This document shows positions 5,356-12,511 of a DNA stretch of 13,724 nucleotides, one piece after another. The notes beneath the pieces were generated by a model, which was not told the origin of the DNA, searched no databases, and was given only the letters and a program-made list of their open reading frames with translations. Position numbers and translations under genes: made by a program. Every line of letters starts with the position of its first letter. Positions within the stretch are counted from its first letter, which is position 1. This DNA comes from an uncultured Eubacteriales bacterium (GTDB lineage: Bacteria > Bacillota > Clostridia > Oscillospirales > CAG-272). The stretch is from positions 1 to 13,724 of the forward strand of contig CAKSVM010000082.1 in assembly GCA_934503195.1 (NCBI GenBank), given 5' to 3'.

Positions 5356-6816
5356 ATGAAAAATTCAAGAAATCTCTCAGCCCTCCTCGCACTCGCGCTG
5401 CTGTTGTCGGCAGTATCCTGCGGCAGCTCGGAAGTTCAGGACGAAACGACTCAAGCGACCGAAACGACGACCGCACCCGAGACCGACCGCTTCGAAAAGG
5501 ACGATCTCCCCGAGCTTGATTTTGGCGGAAAGAGCGCGCACATCTTTTTAGCCGATTACGAGATCACAAACGCAGTCCCCGACTTCGTTCAGGACGAAGA
5601 GGACGGCGATATCGTTCACGACGCAGTCTATAAGCGCAACCGCGCGGTTGAGGAACGCCTCAAAGTAAAGCTCGAATGGAATCAGACCTATTTTGAATGG
5701 TCAACGCGGGATCAGGTCTACAATTCGGTCAGAGGAAGCGTGATGGCGGACGATGGAACTCTCGATATCGTCGCGATACCGTCGTATTTCATGTCGACTC
5801 TTGTCCTCGAAGGACTCTTCACAAACCTCGCCGACCTGCCTTACATCAATATTGACAAGCCGTGGTGGTATGACGGCTATAATGATGTCGCGACCGTCAA
5901 CGGCAAGCGATACATGATGACCGGCGACGCCTCGCTTACCTACTTCAAGGGTATGTATGCCCTGCTCTTCAACAAATCGCTCGGAGAGGAATATGGGATC
6001 GATGTGCCATATGATACCGTCCTCTCGGGAGACTGGACGCTCGATGTCATGGATCAGATGATAAAGAACACCTACAGCGACCTGAACGGCGACGGCTCGG
6101 TCAACGAAGACGACCGTTTCGGAATATCATTCACCGGAGCGAATTATATCTATCCATTCATGGAAGCCAGCAATGTCAACGCGATAGATACGTCGAAAAG
6201 CGGAAACGAGCGATTCATCTTCGACAGCGAGCATAATTCCGACGTGGTATCAAGGCTCTGCGGATTCCTGTTCGACAACGATTATGTCTTCATGCCAAAA
6301 ACCAACTACGCCGACGCTACTGAGAGCGTCTTCTATAAAGGAAGATCGCTCATGACCGGCGGAACATTACAGCAGATCGACATCTATCGCAACGCCGGAT
6401 TTGACTACGGCGTGCTTCCCTACCCGAAATTCGACGAGTCGCAGGAGAGCTATTACACGAGAGCCGCGACCGGAACGACGGTTTTCGCGGTAGCGGCGAC
6501 GGCTGACACCGAGATCGCGGCGGCGGTACTCGAAGCTATGGGCTCGGAGAGCTATCGGACGGTGATCCCGACCTATTATGAGGTCGCGCTGAAGGTAAAG
6601 TACACGAGCGATGATAAGAGCGCGCAGGTTATCGACATGATCAAAGCGAACGTCAAGGTTGACTTCGCAAGCGTTTTTGCCGCCGCGCTCAGCGGTCCGA
6701 CCGACAGATTCCGTGAAAATATCGCGGCAAATAATCCGGACTGGATCTCTACCTGCGCCGAAATCAAGGACAAGACGCTCACGCTTCTCGACGATGTGCT
6801 GAAGGTTTACGAGTAA
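5356..6816 (+). CDS. Lipoprotein extracellular solute-binding protein 1
   Basis: The 486-residue protein starts with a lipoprotein signal peptide (MKNSRN, hydrophobic core, lipobox AVSC with Cys22) followed by a Thr/Glu-rich linker (~23-46) that should space it from the membrane. The rest looks like a clostridial family-1-type ABC solute-binding protein, with DKPWWYDGYND, GDWTLDVMD and a conserved ALKVKYTSDDKSAQ block near the C-terminus. A clear EF-hand-like calcium loop, DLNGDGSVNEDD, occupies 242-253, as in some sugar-binding proteins. The start is supported by AAGAAGGA at 5341-5348, 7 nt ahead. It is co-transcribed with GRE1, suggesting capture of that enzyme's substrate or a precursor. 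No permease or ATPase is adjacent, so it must use a transporter encoded elsewhere or act as a receptor. It is a paralogue of the protein at 7798. Confidence 0.88.
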   Translation: MKNSRNLSALLALALLLSAVSCGSSEVQDETTQATETTTAPETDRFEKDDLPELDFGGKSAHIFLADYEITNAVPDFVQDEEDGDIVHDAVYKRNRAVEERLKVKLEWNQTYFEWSTRDQVYNSVRGSVMADDGTLDIVAIPSYFMSTLVLEGLFTNLADLPYINIDKPWWYDGYNDVATVNGKRYMMTGDASLTYFKGMYALLFNKSLGEEYGIDVPYDTVLSGDWTLDVMDQMIKNTYSDLNGDGSVNEDDRFGISFTGANYIYPFMEASNVNAIDTSKSGNERFIFDSEHNSDVVSRLCGFLFDNDYVFMPKTNYADATESVFYKGRSLMTGGTLQQIDIYRNAGFDYGVLPYPKFDESQESYYTRAATGTTVFAVAATADTEIAAAVLEAMGSESYRTVIPTYYEVALKVKYTSDDKSAQVIDMIKANVKVDFASVFAAALSGPTDRFRENIAANNPDWISTCAEIKDKTLTLLDDVLKVYE

Positions 6817-6835
6817 AACTTATTCAGATTCAAAC

Positions 6836-7633
6836 TTATTTGCGATATTCGCCCTGACCGTAACGTGTACTGCGACGGTATTCACCAGCCGTGCAACCGT
6901 GTTCCTTTTTGAAGAGCCGCGAGAAATAGTGAACATTCGAGTATCCGAGCGACTGAGCGATCTCGGTAATGCTCTGATCGCCCATCGTAAGCTGTTCGCA
7001 AGCCATGCTCATGCGGAGCTTCGTAATGTATCTCTGCGGCGGAACTCCATAGCGTCTTATGAAAAGCTGTTTGAAATATGTATAGCTGACACCGCACAGC
7101 TCATGCAGATGCGATACATCGATATTCTCCACAAGATGCCGCTCGATCTCATTCATTGCAGGCAATAACACCTTTGCCTGACCCGACGGAAGGTAGCTCT
7201 GCTGTTCGAGTACCGCGAATATCTCGTATGCAATACTGAGTGCCGCGTGATACCACCCATCCTTCTTCATCGTCCAGACCTGCCACATCCGCACGAAGAG
7301 CCGCTCGAGCGTCTGATAATTCTTGACCTGAATGCGCCGCATTTCACGCGGCGCATTTTTTGATTTGAACTTGAAATAATAGTAGCTCCCAGGCTCGACC
7401 GTCTGGCAGATGTACTGGCTGTGTTCCGGCGTTTCGGGCATGAAGCGGACTGTACCGGCAGTCTCTGCGGCAGAGCTTCTGTCGACAGTGATTATAGTTT
7501 GACCGGAGACCTTGAGAATCAGCTCGTTTGTGATACGAGGACCGCTCCAATCGCTTATCTGTCCTGCTGAAAACGGATGATTTCCGAAAAGTACACCTCC
7601 GAGTTCGTCGATGTGCATATCTGACGGAAGCAT
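6836..7633 (-). CDS. AraC-family transcriptional regulator (module 2)
   Basis: This 265-residue protein has a cupin-like N-terminal sensor (ITNELILKVSGQTII, with GSYYYFKFKS later) and a C-terminal pair of helix-turn-helices: LHELCGVSYTYFKQLFIRR, then ITEIAQSLGYSNVHYFSRLF ending in the GCTAGEYRR signature variant. The ATG at 7633 is preceded by AAAGGAG and a perfect TTGACA-17-TATAAT promoter. It is divergent from SBP2 and convergent with SBP1, with only 19 bp between the stop codons and no terminator hairpin visible between them. It matches the module 1 regulator in size and position but is not a near-identical copy, so it probably recognises a different, related effector and controls the SBP2-SDR-GRE2 operon. 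Confidence 0.9.
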   Translation of the reverse strand: MLPSDMHIDELGGVLFGNHPFSAGQISDWSGPRITNELILKVSGQTIITVDRSSAAETAGTVRFMPETPEHSQYICQTVEPGSYYYFKFKSKNAPREMRRIQVKNYQTLERLFVRMWQVWTMKKDGWYHAALSIAYEIFAVLEQQSYLPSGQAKVLLPAMNEIERHLVENIDVSHLHELCGVSYTYFKQLFIRRYGVPPQRYITKLRMSMACEQLTMGDQSITEIAQSLGYSNVHYFSRLFKKEHGCTAGEYRRSTRYGQGEYRK

Positions 7634-7656
7634 CAGATCACTCCTTTCTTAAGCTT

Positions 7657-7685
7657 ATTATAGCACATAACCAGGTTGATGTCAA
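7657..7685 (-). promoter_or_regulatory. Perfect consensus promoter of the module 2 AraC gene
   Basis: On the minus strand TTGACA (7685-7680) and TATAAT (7662-7657) are exactly 17 bp apart. The short leader includes the AAAGGAG ribosome binding site. The regulator is probably made constitutively. Confidence 0.85.
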
Positions 7686-7701
7686 GCGTTCAATGTCAGT
7701 A

Positions 7702-7737
7702 TTTTGTGATGAAAAGTACACCTGAGACTTTTTTGTG
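7702..7737. promoter_or_regulatory. Repeats upstream of the SBP2 promoter (putative AraC binding region)
   Basis: TTTTGTG occurs at 7702-7708 and again at 7731-7737, 29 bp apart. Between them an inverted repeat AAAAGT (7712-7717) / ACTTTT (7727-7732) has a 9-bp spacer. The second TTTTGTG ends 2 bp before the -35, an activator position. TTTGTG is also the arm of the palindrome upstream of GRE1. Confidence 0.4.
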
Positions 7738-7739
7738 TA

Positions 7740-7768
7740 TTTACAAATCATCATTGCAGTGATATAAT
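7740..7768 (+). promoter_or_regulatory. Sigma-A promoter of the SBP2-SDR-GRE2 operon
   Basis: TTTACA (7740-7745) and TATAAT (7763-7768) are separated by 17 bp. The 5' leader is about 22 nt, ending in AAGGAG (7785-7790) 7 nt before the ATG. Confidence 0.8.
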
Positions 7769-7797
7769 CTGAATATCAAAATTCAAGGAGATAAGTT

Positions 7798-9267
7798 ATG
7801 AAACGAAACCTTGCGCTCTTACTCATGGTCGCACTTCTCGCGACAGCCTGCGACGGCGAAGCCGGTACGACGCCCACTACGACTACCTCCGGAAACGAAA
7901 CCACCAGCGAGCCGGTCGAAGACTCGCTCTTCGAATCCGACGACCTTCCCGCCGATCTGAAATTCGGCGGAAAAACGCTGAAGATCAACGTTCAGGAGAC
8001 CCGACTCAAGCAGTACTATATCGAAGAGGAGACCGGAGATATAGTTGACGATTCGATCTATACCGCCAGACGCAACGTTGAGGAACGCCTCGATGTCGTA
8101 CTCGAATATCCGACCGGCGCGTACTTGACCTGGGCGGATCGCTCGACTTACATCGATCAGATCATGTCGAGCGTCATGGCAGGTACTGATGATTTCGACG
8201 TACTGTGTTCATCGACATTTATGGCTGAATTCATGGCGCGCGGCATCCTGACCGACATGTCGGACACACCTTATCTGAATTTCGACAAACCATGGTGGTC
8301 GAAGGGTATGATCGACGCGGTAACTTTCAACGGAGTAATTCCGTTTGTGACCGGAGATATCTCGATCGGACTCATCAAGAGCATGATGTGTATGTACTTC
8401 AACAAGGATCTCGCGGCTGATTTCAAGGTCGAGGATCTTTACGACAAGGTCTTTGCCGGCGACTGGACACTTGATACCTTCGAATCGACCATCAAGGACG
8501 TTTACAATGACGTCAACGGCAACACCCAGAAGGACGACGAGGATACCTTCGGCTTCGTTCTGGAGGGCAGCAACTACGCCAGTGGCTTCTATTCCTCCTG
8601 TAATATGAGCGCGCTCGCTCCGAACGATGGAAAGATCTCATTCGTCTACGACAGCGCGCATTGCGTCGATGTCGTACAGCGTCTTGTCTCGATACTGCAC
8701 AATTCGGATTCGGTATACATTCACGGTGGCGACGAACAGACCTATCTCGCCAAAGAAGCACTCTTCAACAACGGAAATGTGCTGATTACCGGCGGTTGGA
8801 TCGGCTGTTCTGAATCCTACCGCGATCTCGACTTCGATTATGGAATCATTCCCTATCCGAAGTACGATGAAAATCAGAATGACTACAAGACCACGCTGCT
8901 CGGTATCTACTCCAACTTCGCTATCCCGGTCACATGTGACGATACAGAGCTTGCAGGCGCGGTGCTTGAAGCACTCGGCTCAGAATTCTACCGCACGGTG
9001 ACGCCGACCTATTTTGAGACCGCACTCAAGGTAAAGTACGCGCGCGACGATGAAACAGCGCAGATGTTCGACCTCATACGCAGCAGTGTAAGTCCAGATC
9101 TCGGCGTTTGCTTCACCTATCCGACTGACAACCTCGCCGACATTCAGTTCAAGAACGCGGTCAACAATGGTGACGAAAACTGGGCGTCCCGCATGGAATC
9201 GATCAAATCCACATCTGAAGAAAAGATAAACACAATAAACGAAGCCTACATGGAGATGGCAAAATGA
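7798..9267 (+). CDS. Lipoprotein extracellular solute-binding protein 2
   Basis: This 489-residue lipoprotein has a short signal peptide and lipobox (ATAC, Cys18), a Thr-rich linker, and the same core landmarks as the protein at 5356: FESDDLP, FGGK, NVEERLDV, DKPWWSKGMID, GDWTLDTFE, YGIIPYPKYDENQ and ALKVKYARDDETAQ. The two are clear paralogues, with a similar layout throughout. The calcium loop of the first is degenerate here (DVNGNTQKDDED), so metal binding may be lost. AAGGAG precedes the ATG. Its stop overlaps the start of the dehydrogenase gene (ATGA), implying translational coupling. It presumably binds the substrate, or a precursor, of the enzymes encoded downstream. As in module 1, no permease is present. 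Confidence 0.88.
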   Translation: MKRNLALLLMVALLATACDGEAGTTPTTTTSGNETTSEPVEDSLFESDDLPADLKFGGKTLKINVQETRLKQYYIEEETGDIVDDSIYTARRNVEERLDVVLEYPTGAYLTWADRSTYIDQIMSSVMAGTDDFDVLCSSTFMAEFMARGILTDMSDTPYLNFDKPWWSKGMIDAVTFNGVIPFVTGDISIGLIKSMMCMYFNKDLAADFKVEDLYDKVFAGDWTLDTFESTIKDVYNDVNGNTQKDDEDTFGFVLEGSNYASGFYSSCNMSALAPNDGKISFVYDSAHCVDVVQRLVSILHNSDSVYIHGGDEQTYLAKEALFNNGNVLITGGWIGCSESYRDLDFDYGIIPYPKYDENQNDYKTTLLGIYSNFAIPVTCDDTELAGAVLEALGSEFYRTVTPTYFETALKVKYARDDETAQMFDLIRSSVSPDLGVCFTYPTDNLADIQFKNAVNNGDENWASRMESIKSTSEEKINTINEAYMEMAK

Positions 9268-10019
9268 CTATTCGTGCATCGGAATTTCTCGTGATCGGCG
9301 GCGGAAGCGGCATCGGCAAAGCCATTGCCGCCCGCCTGCTCGCGGAGGGTGCTAAAGTCATCATAGCCGGTCGCAGTGCTTCAAAGCTCGAAAAGACAGC
9401 CGACGAACTCTCATCCGACCGACTTTTCAGAATGACACTCGACATTTCCAACGCCGATTCGATACCCGAAAAGCTCCGCGAAGCCGAAAGGCTGTTGGGC
9501 AGACTTGACGGATTCGTCAACGCGGCGGCACTCGGCGGTAATCAGACGCTCGGGCGTGGCTTTGAGCCTTGGGATATCACGCCGGATGAATGGGATATCC
9601 TGAACGACGTCAATTTCAAGGGCGTGTTCTTCCTGATGCGTGACGAAATAAACTTTCTGCTCGAACGTGACCGCCGCGGAAATATTCTGAATATCGCCTC
9701 GAACGCGGCATGTATGAATGTCGTTGGCTCATACGGAGCGGCGAAAACCGCGCTCATCCGCTGGACGCGCGCTTTCGGCAACCGCTACGGTCACAATGGC
9801 ATAGTCATAAACGGCATCGCCCCCGGCGCGACTCTGACCGACATGATCTCCTCACACGCAAGCTCGGCTGATCAGCCCTATCCGCGTCACGCGCTCGAAC
9901 GCTTCATTCTTCCGGAGGAGATCGCGGAGCTTGCGGCATATCTCCTGAGCAGATCAGGTGAGATTGTCTGCGGTCATACCGTCGTCGCCGACGCAGGAGA
10001 TAACAGCGCGGTATACTGA
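9264..10019 (+). CDS. Short-chain dehydrogenase/reductase, classical SDR
   Basis: The 251-residue protein is a classical SDR with a Rossmann fold. The nucleotide-binding motif IGGGSGIG is at 11-18, AGRS follows the second strand (its Arg is compatible with NADP preference, not proof), and VNAAA replaces the usual NNAG. Asn of NFKG, Ser146 in NIAS and the pair Tyr157/Lys161 in YGAAK complete the catalytic tetrad. The Ser-Tyr spacing is two residues shorter than usual. GIAPGATLTDM and the C-terminal GHTVVADAG block are typical. ATG overlaps the SBP2 stop by 4 nt, with GGAG 8 nt upstream. Lying between a binding protein and GRE2, it probably oxidises an alcohol before, or reduces a carbonyl after, the radical step. 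The direction and substrate are inference. Confidence 0.9.
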   Translation: MTIRASEFLVIGGGSGIGKAIAARLLAEGAKVIIAGRSASKLEKTADELSSDRLFRMTLDISNADSIPEKLREAERLLGRLDGFVNAAALGGNQTLGRGFEPWDITPDEWDILNDVNFKGVFFLMRDEINFLLERDRRGNILNIASNAACMNVVGSYGAAKTALIRWTRAFGNRYGHNGIVINGIAPGATLTDMISSHASSADQPYPRHALERFILPEEIAELAAYLLSRSGEIVCGHTVVADAGDNSAVY

Positions 10020-10029
10020 AAGGATAACA

Positions 10030-12150
10030 ATGACCGAACGAATCAAAAAACTCACCGAAAAAACTCTCGCCGGAGAGATGTACACAAGTCCGGTGCATAT
10101 CGGATTTGACCGCGAGGATCTGTTTCTCTCCGAATCAGAGCGCGATGTCAAAAGACTCTGTGAGTACATTCTGGCGCAAGAGCCGACAATAACCGAATAT
10201 TCAGCGCTGACCGGCTTTTTCAATTTCGACGGCTCGGTCATCGGCGATGCGTTTCATCGAAGCGGACACCCGAACACCGCCCTGCTGATGAGGGATTTTT
10301 ACCTGAAACCGGTCGATGGTCTCTCGACCTGCGAATGGCAGCACGCGACCGCCGATTACCGGAAGGTACTCAAAAAGGGCATAAAAGGCATCCGCGATGA
10401 GATCGCCGAGTCGATAAAATGCCATTCTGCCCCCGAAGAACTCGAATTCCTGAACGGACTCGACAAGGTCGCCGAAGCGATGATCCTCTGGGCGGGAAAA
10501 TGCTCGGAGCGTGTCGCAAAATTCGCTGAAAGCCTCGACGGCGAAGCAAAGCAGCGTCTTATCAGGCTCTCTGAAGCTCTGACGCGAGTTCCCGAAAACG
10601 CGCCGGAGAATTTCTACGAAGCGGTACTCTGCATATACGTCTGTTTTTCAGCCGATCCCGACAGCTTCGGAACGCTTGACCGCTATCTGACCGATTTCTA
10701 TCGGCGTGACATCAGTGCAGGAAAACTCACGCGCGATGAAGCCGCGGAATATCTCGAAGAGCTTTTTCTGATGGTTCAGGCGGCGACTCCGAAGAGTTCG
10801 AATCGATTCACGCGCGGCGGCGAATCGCATTTCTGCATTGGCGGTTATCTTCCTGATGGGAGCGATGGATTCAATGAGGTATCGCGGCTGATCGCTGAAA
10901 GTCTGACCGAGCTTCCGACATATATTCCACAGCTGACGCTCAGATGGACAAAAAAGCTCACGCATGAGGATCTCTATCACATGATGGATCTTGAACGCAA
11001 GGATCCGCACAAACGCATAGCCTTCACGAACGACGAAAAACGGCTCGAATGCTACGTCGGGATCTGCAAATTCCCATACGAGCGAGCCGTGAATTATACG
11101 ATGGTCGGGTGCAATGAGCCGGCGTTTCTCGGAGCGATAACCGGAAGCAACAGCAAGGGAAATTTCCTGCACTGCGTCGAAAGACTTTTCCATGAATTTC
11201 CGGAGAAAATCGAAAATTCCGCTGATTTCGATGAATTCTACAGGATTTTCGAGAGCTTCATGTATGCCGACCTCGACAAGATCTATGCTTATGACGACAA
11301 ATACAATTCGATCCGCGCGCGCGACATAAACTATGTTTCGAGTCTCTTCTTCAATGACTGCATTGAAAACGCGAAAAGTCTCACAAAAGGCGGCGGAAAC
11401 GTCGTCATAGCGTCGCCGATGCTCATCGGGATAACCAACGTCATAGATTCGCTTATCACCGTGAAGCAGTTCGTCTTCGATGAAAGAGCGTTTACGATGA
11501 AGGAGCTTACCGACGCGCTGAAAGCCGATTGGGAAGGCTATGACGAGCTTCGAAGACTGATAATAAAGCGCGGAGTCTTCTTCGGAAACGACGATGAACG
11601 CTCAAATTTCATCGCGGCGCGACTCTACGACAGTCTCTATGAGTATCTGAGGAACAAGACAAATCTCTTCGGATACCATTTTCTGGTCGGCGATCTGCTC
11701 GGCTACAATGAACACCACAAATGGTTCGGAAGTATGACAAAGGCAACGCCGGACGGACGGCATTCGGGCGATCTTCTGAAATTCGGCATAGGACAGAGCG
11801 AGGGACGCGATCACGAAGGGCTTACCGCGCTGCTGAATTCAATAGCGAAAGCCGACCGCCACGCGATAGCCTGCGGTTCGACCGTGACGAACATCTCGAT
11901 AGACGAAAAGCTGATACAAGACGATAAAGCCTTTGAAAAGACGGTCGGACTCTTCGAGACCTATTTCAGAAACGGCGGAGTTCATTTCCAGCTGACCTAT
12001 GTCTCGAAGGAAGAGCTGAAAGCCGCGAAGCTCTGCCCGGCAGAGCATAATAATCTGCGAGTTCGTGTGACCGGCTTCTCGGATTATTTCGTGAATCTGA
12101 AAGACAGCGTTCAGGACGACATTATAAATCGCACTGATCATGAGCGGTAA
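10030..12150 (+). CDS. Glycyl radical enzyme 2, PFL-like, GCNEP variant
   Basis: The protein has 706 residues from ATG 10030, chosen because AAAGGA (10019-10024) lies 5 nt upstream and the start follows the SDR stop by 10 nt; the longer frame from 9958 would overlap the SDR gene. The radical machinery is intact: the thiyl cysteine Cys361 in VGCNEP with Glu363 retained, KATPDGRHSGDLL near the C-terminus, and the glycyl radical loop RVTGFSDYF with Gly682, 24 residues from the end. Asn at the position of the common Val or Ile after the cysteine is unusual. The N-terminal third differs strongly from GRE1. It is likely a lyase, dehydratase or decarboxylase-type GRE, not pyruvate formate-lyase. No activase gene is nearby, so the activating enzyme must be encoded elsewhere. 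It is last in the operon; a terminator follows at 12307. Confidence 0.85.
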   Translation: MTERIKKLTEKTLAGEMYTSPVHIGFDREDLFLSESERDVKRLCEYILAQEPTITEYSALTGFFNFDGSVIGDAFHRSGHPNTALLMRDFYLKPVDGLSTCEWQHATADYRKVLKKGIKGIRDEIAESIKCHSAPEELEFLNGLDKVAEAMILWAGKCSERVAKFAESLDGEAKQRLIRLSEALTRVPENAPENFYEAVLCIYVCFSADPDSFGTLDRYLTDFYRRDISAGKLTRDEAAEYLEELFLMVQAATPKSSNRFTRGGESHFCIGGYLPDGSDGFNEVSRLIAESLTELPTYIPQLTLRWTKKLTHEDLYHMMDLERKDPHKRIAFTNDEKRLECYVGICKFPYERAVNYTMVGCNEPAFLGAITGSNSKGNFLHCVERLFHEFPEKIENSADFDEFYRIFESFMYADLDKIYAYDDKYNSIRARDINYVSSLFFNDCIENAKSLTKGGGNVVIASPMLIGITNVIDSLITVKQFVFDERAFTMKELTDALKADWEGYDELRRLIIKRGVFFGNDDERSNFIAARLYDSLYEYLRNKTNLFGYHFLVGDLLGYNEHHKWFGSMTKATPDGRHSGDLLKFGIGQSEGRDHEGLTALLNSIAKADRHAIACGSTVTNISIDEKLIQDDKAFEKTVGLFETYFRNGGVHFQLTYVSKEELKAAKLCPAEHNNLRVRVTGFSDYFVNLKDSVQDDIINRTDHER

Positions 12151-12306
12151 TGTATCCGAATTCATCAAGCAGCTGCTGGTATACGTTTCCTCACGAAAAT
12201 CAAAAGCTTTTGCTTTTTACTGCAAAAACATGATAGTGAGCTTCAATTTGATCTTTTCGACGCAAAATGATAAACTTGAGAGCGACTGAAAGACAATGCA
12301 GAGTTG
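12151..12306. other. Gap between GRE2 and its terminator; one doubtful small ORF
   Basis: No convincing gene is seen. A 49-codon frame, ATG 12140 to stop 12289, overlaps the GRE2 end by 11 nt but has no ribosome binding site and no recognisable family. A 12-bp perfect palindrome, CAAAAGCTTTTG, occurs at 12201-12212, of unknown meaning. The stretch 12350-12463 beyond the terminator also shows nothing coding, only a weak inverted repeat CAGAAAA (12411-12417) / TTTTCTG (12426-12432). Confidence 0.4.
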
Positions 12307-12349
12307 AAACCGTTCCCGATCGGATGATCAGGAACGGTTTGGTTTTTTT
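12307..12349 (+). terminator. Rho-independent terminator of module 2
   Basis: The 10-bp arms AAACCGTTCC and GGAACGGTTT enclose an inner GATC/GATC pairing and are followed by a run of seven T. It lies about 157 bp downstream of the GRE2 stop and separates the operon from the ATPase gene. Confidence 0.85.
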
Positions 12350-12463
12350 GAGTCAGCGTCTTTGCCCGGACAGGCTTTGACTGCGCATGAAGTTCTTTTT
12401 CTCAAACAAGCAGAAAAACATCGGATTTTCTGAAAGTTTTTCGGTTCTGACCGTAAAAAGTTA

Positions 12464-12492
12464 TTGATTTTCCGGAGTTTTTATGGTATAAT
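12464..12492 (+). promoter_or_regulatory. Sigma-A promoter of the ATPase gene
   Basis: TTGATT (12464-12469) and TATAAT (12487-12492) are 17 bp apart. The -10 lies only about 19 bp before the ATG, so the leader is very short and just includes the ribosome binding site GAGGTGA. Confidence 0.75.
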
Positions 12493-12511
12493 ATAGTATG
12501 AGGTGATTATC

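Noticed and set aside
6816..6840. 9-bp direct repeat AAACTTATT at the SBP1/araC convergence
   Set aside because: It is short and AT-rich, not a hairpin, and could easily arise by chance; it is not a terminator.
10648..11193. 181-codon minus-strand ORF within GRE2
   Set aside because: It is antisense to conserved GRE sequence including the catalytic loop, with no promoter or ribosome binding site.
12140..12289. 49-codon ORF overlapping the end of GRE2
   Set aside because: It has no ribosome binding site and no recognisable features; mentioned only as gap content.
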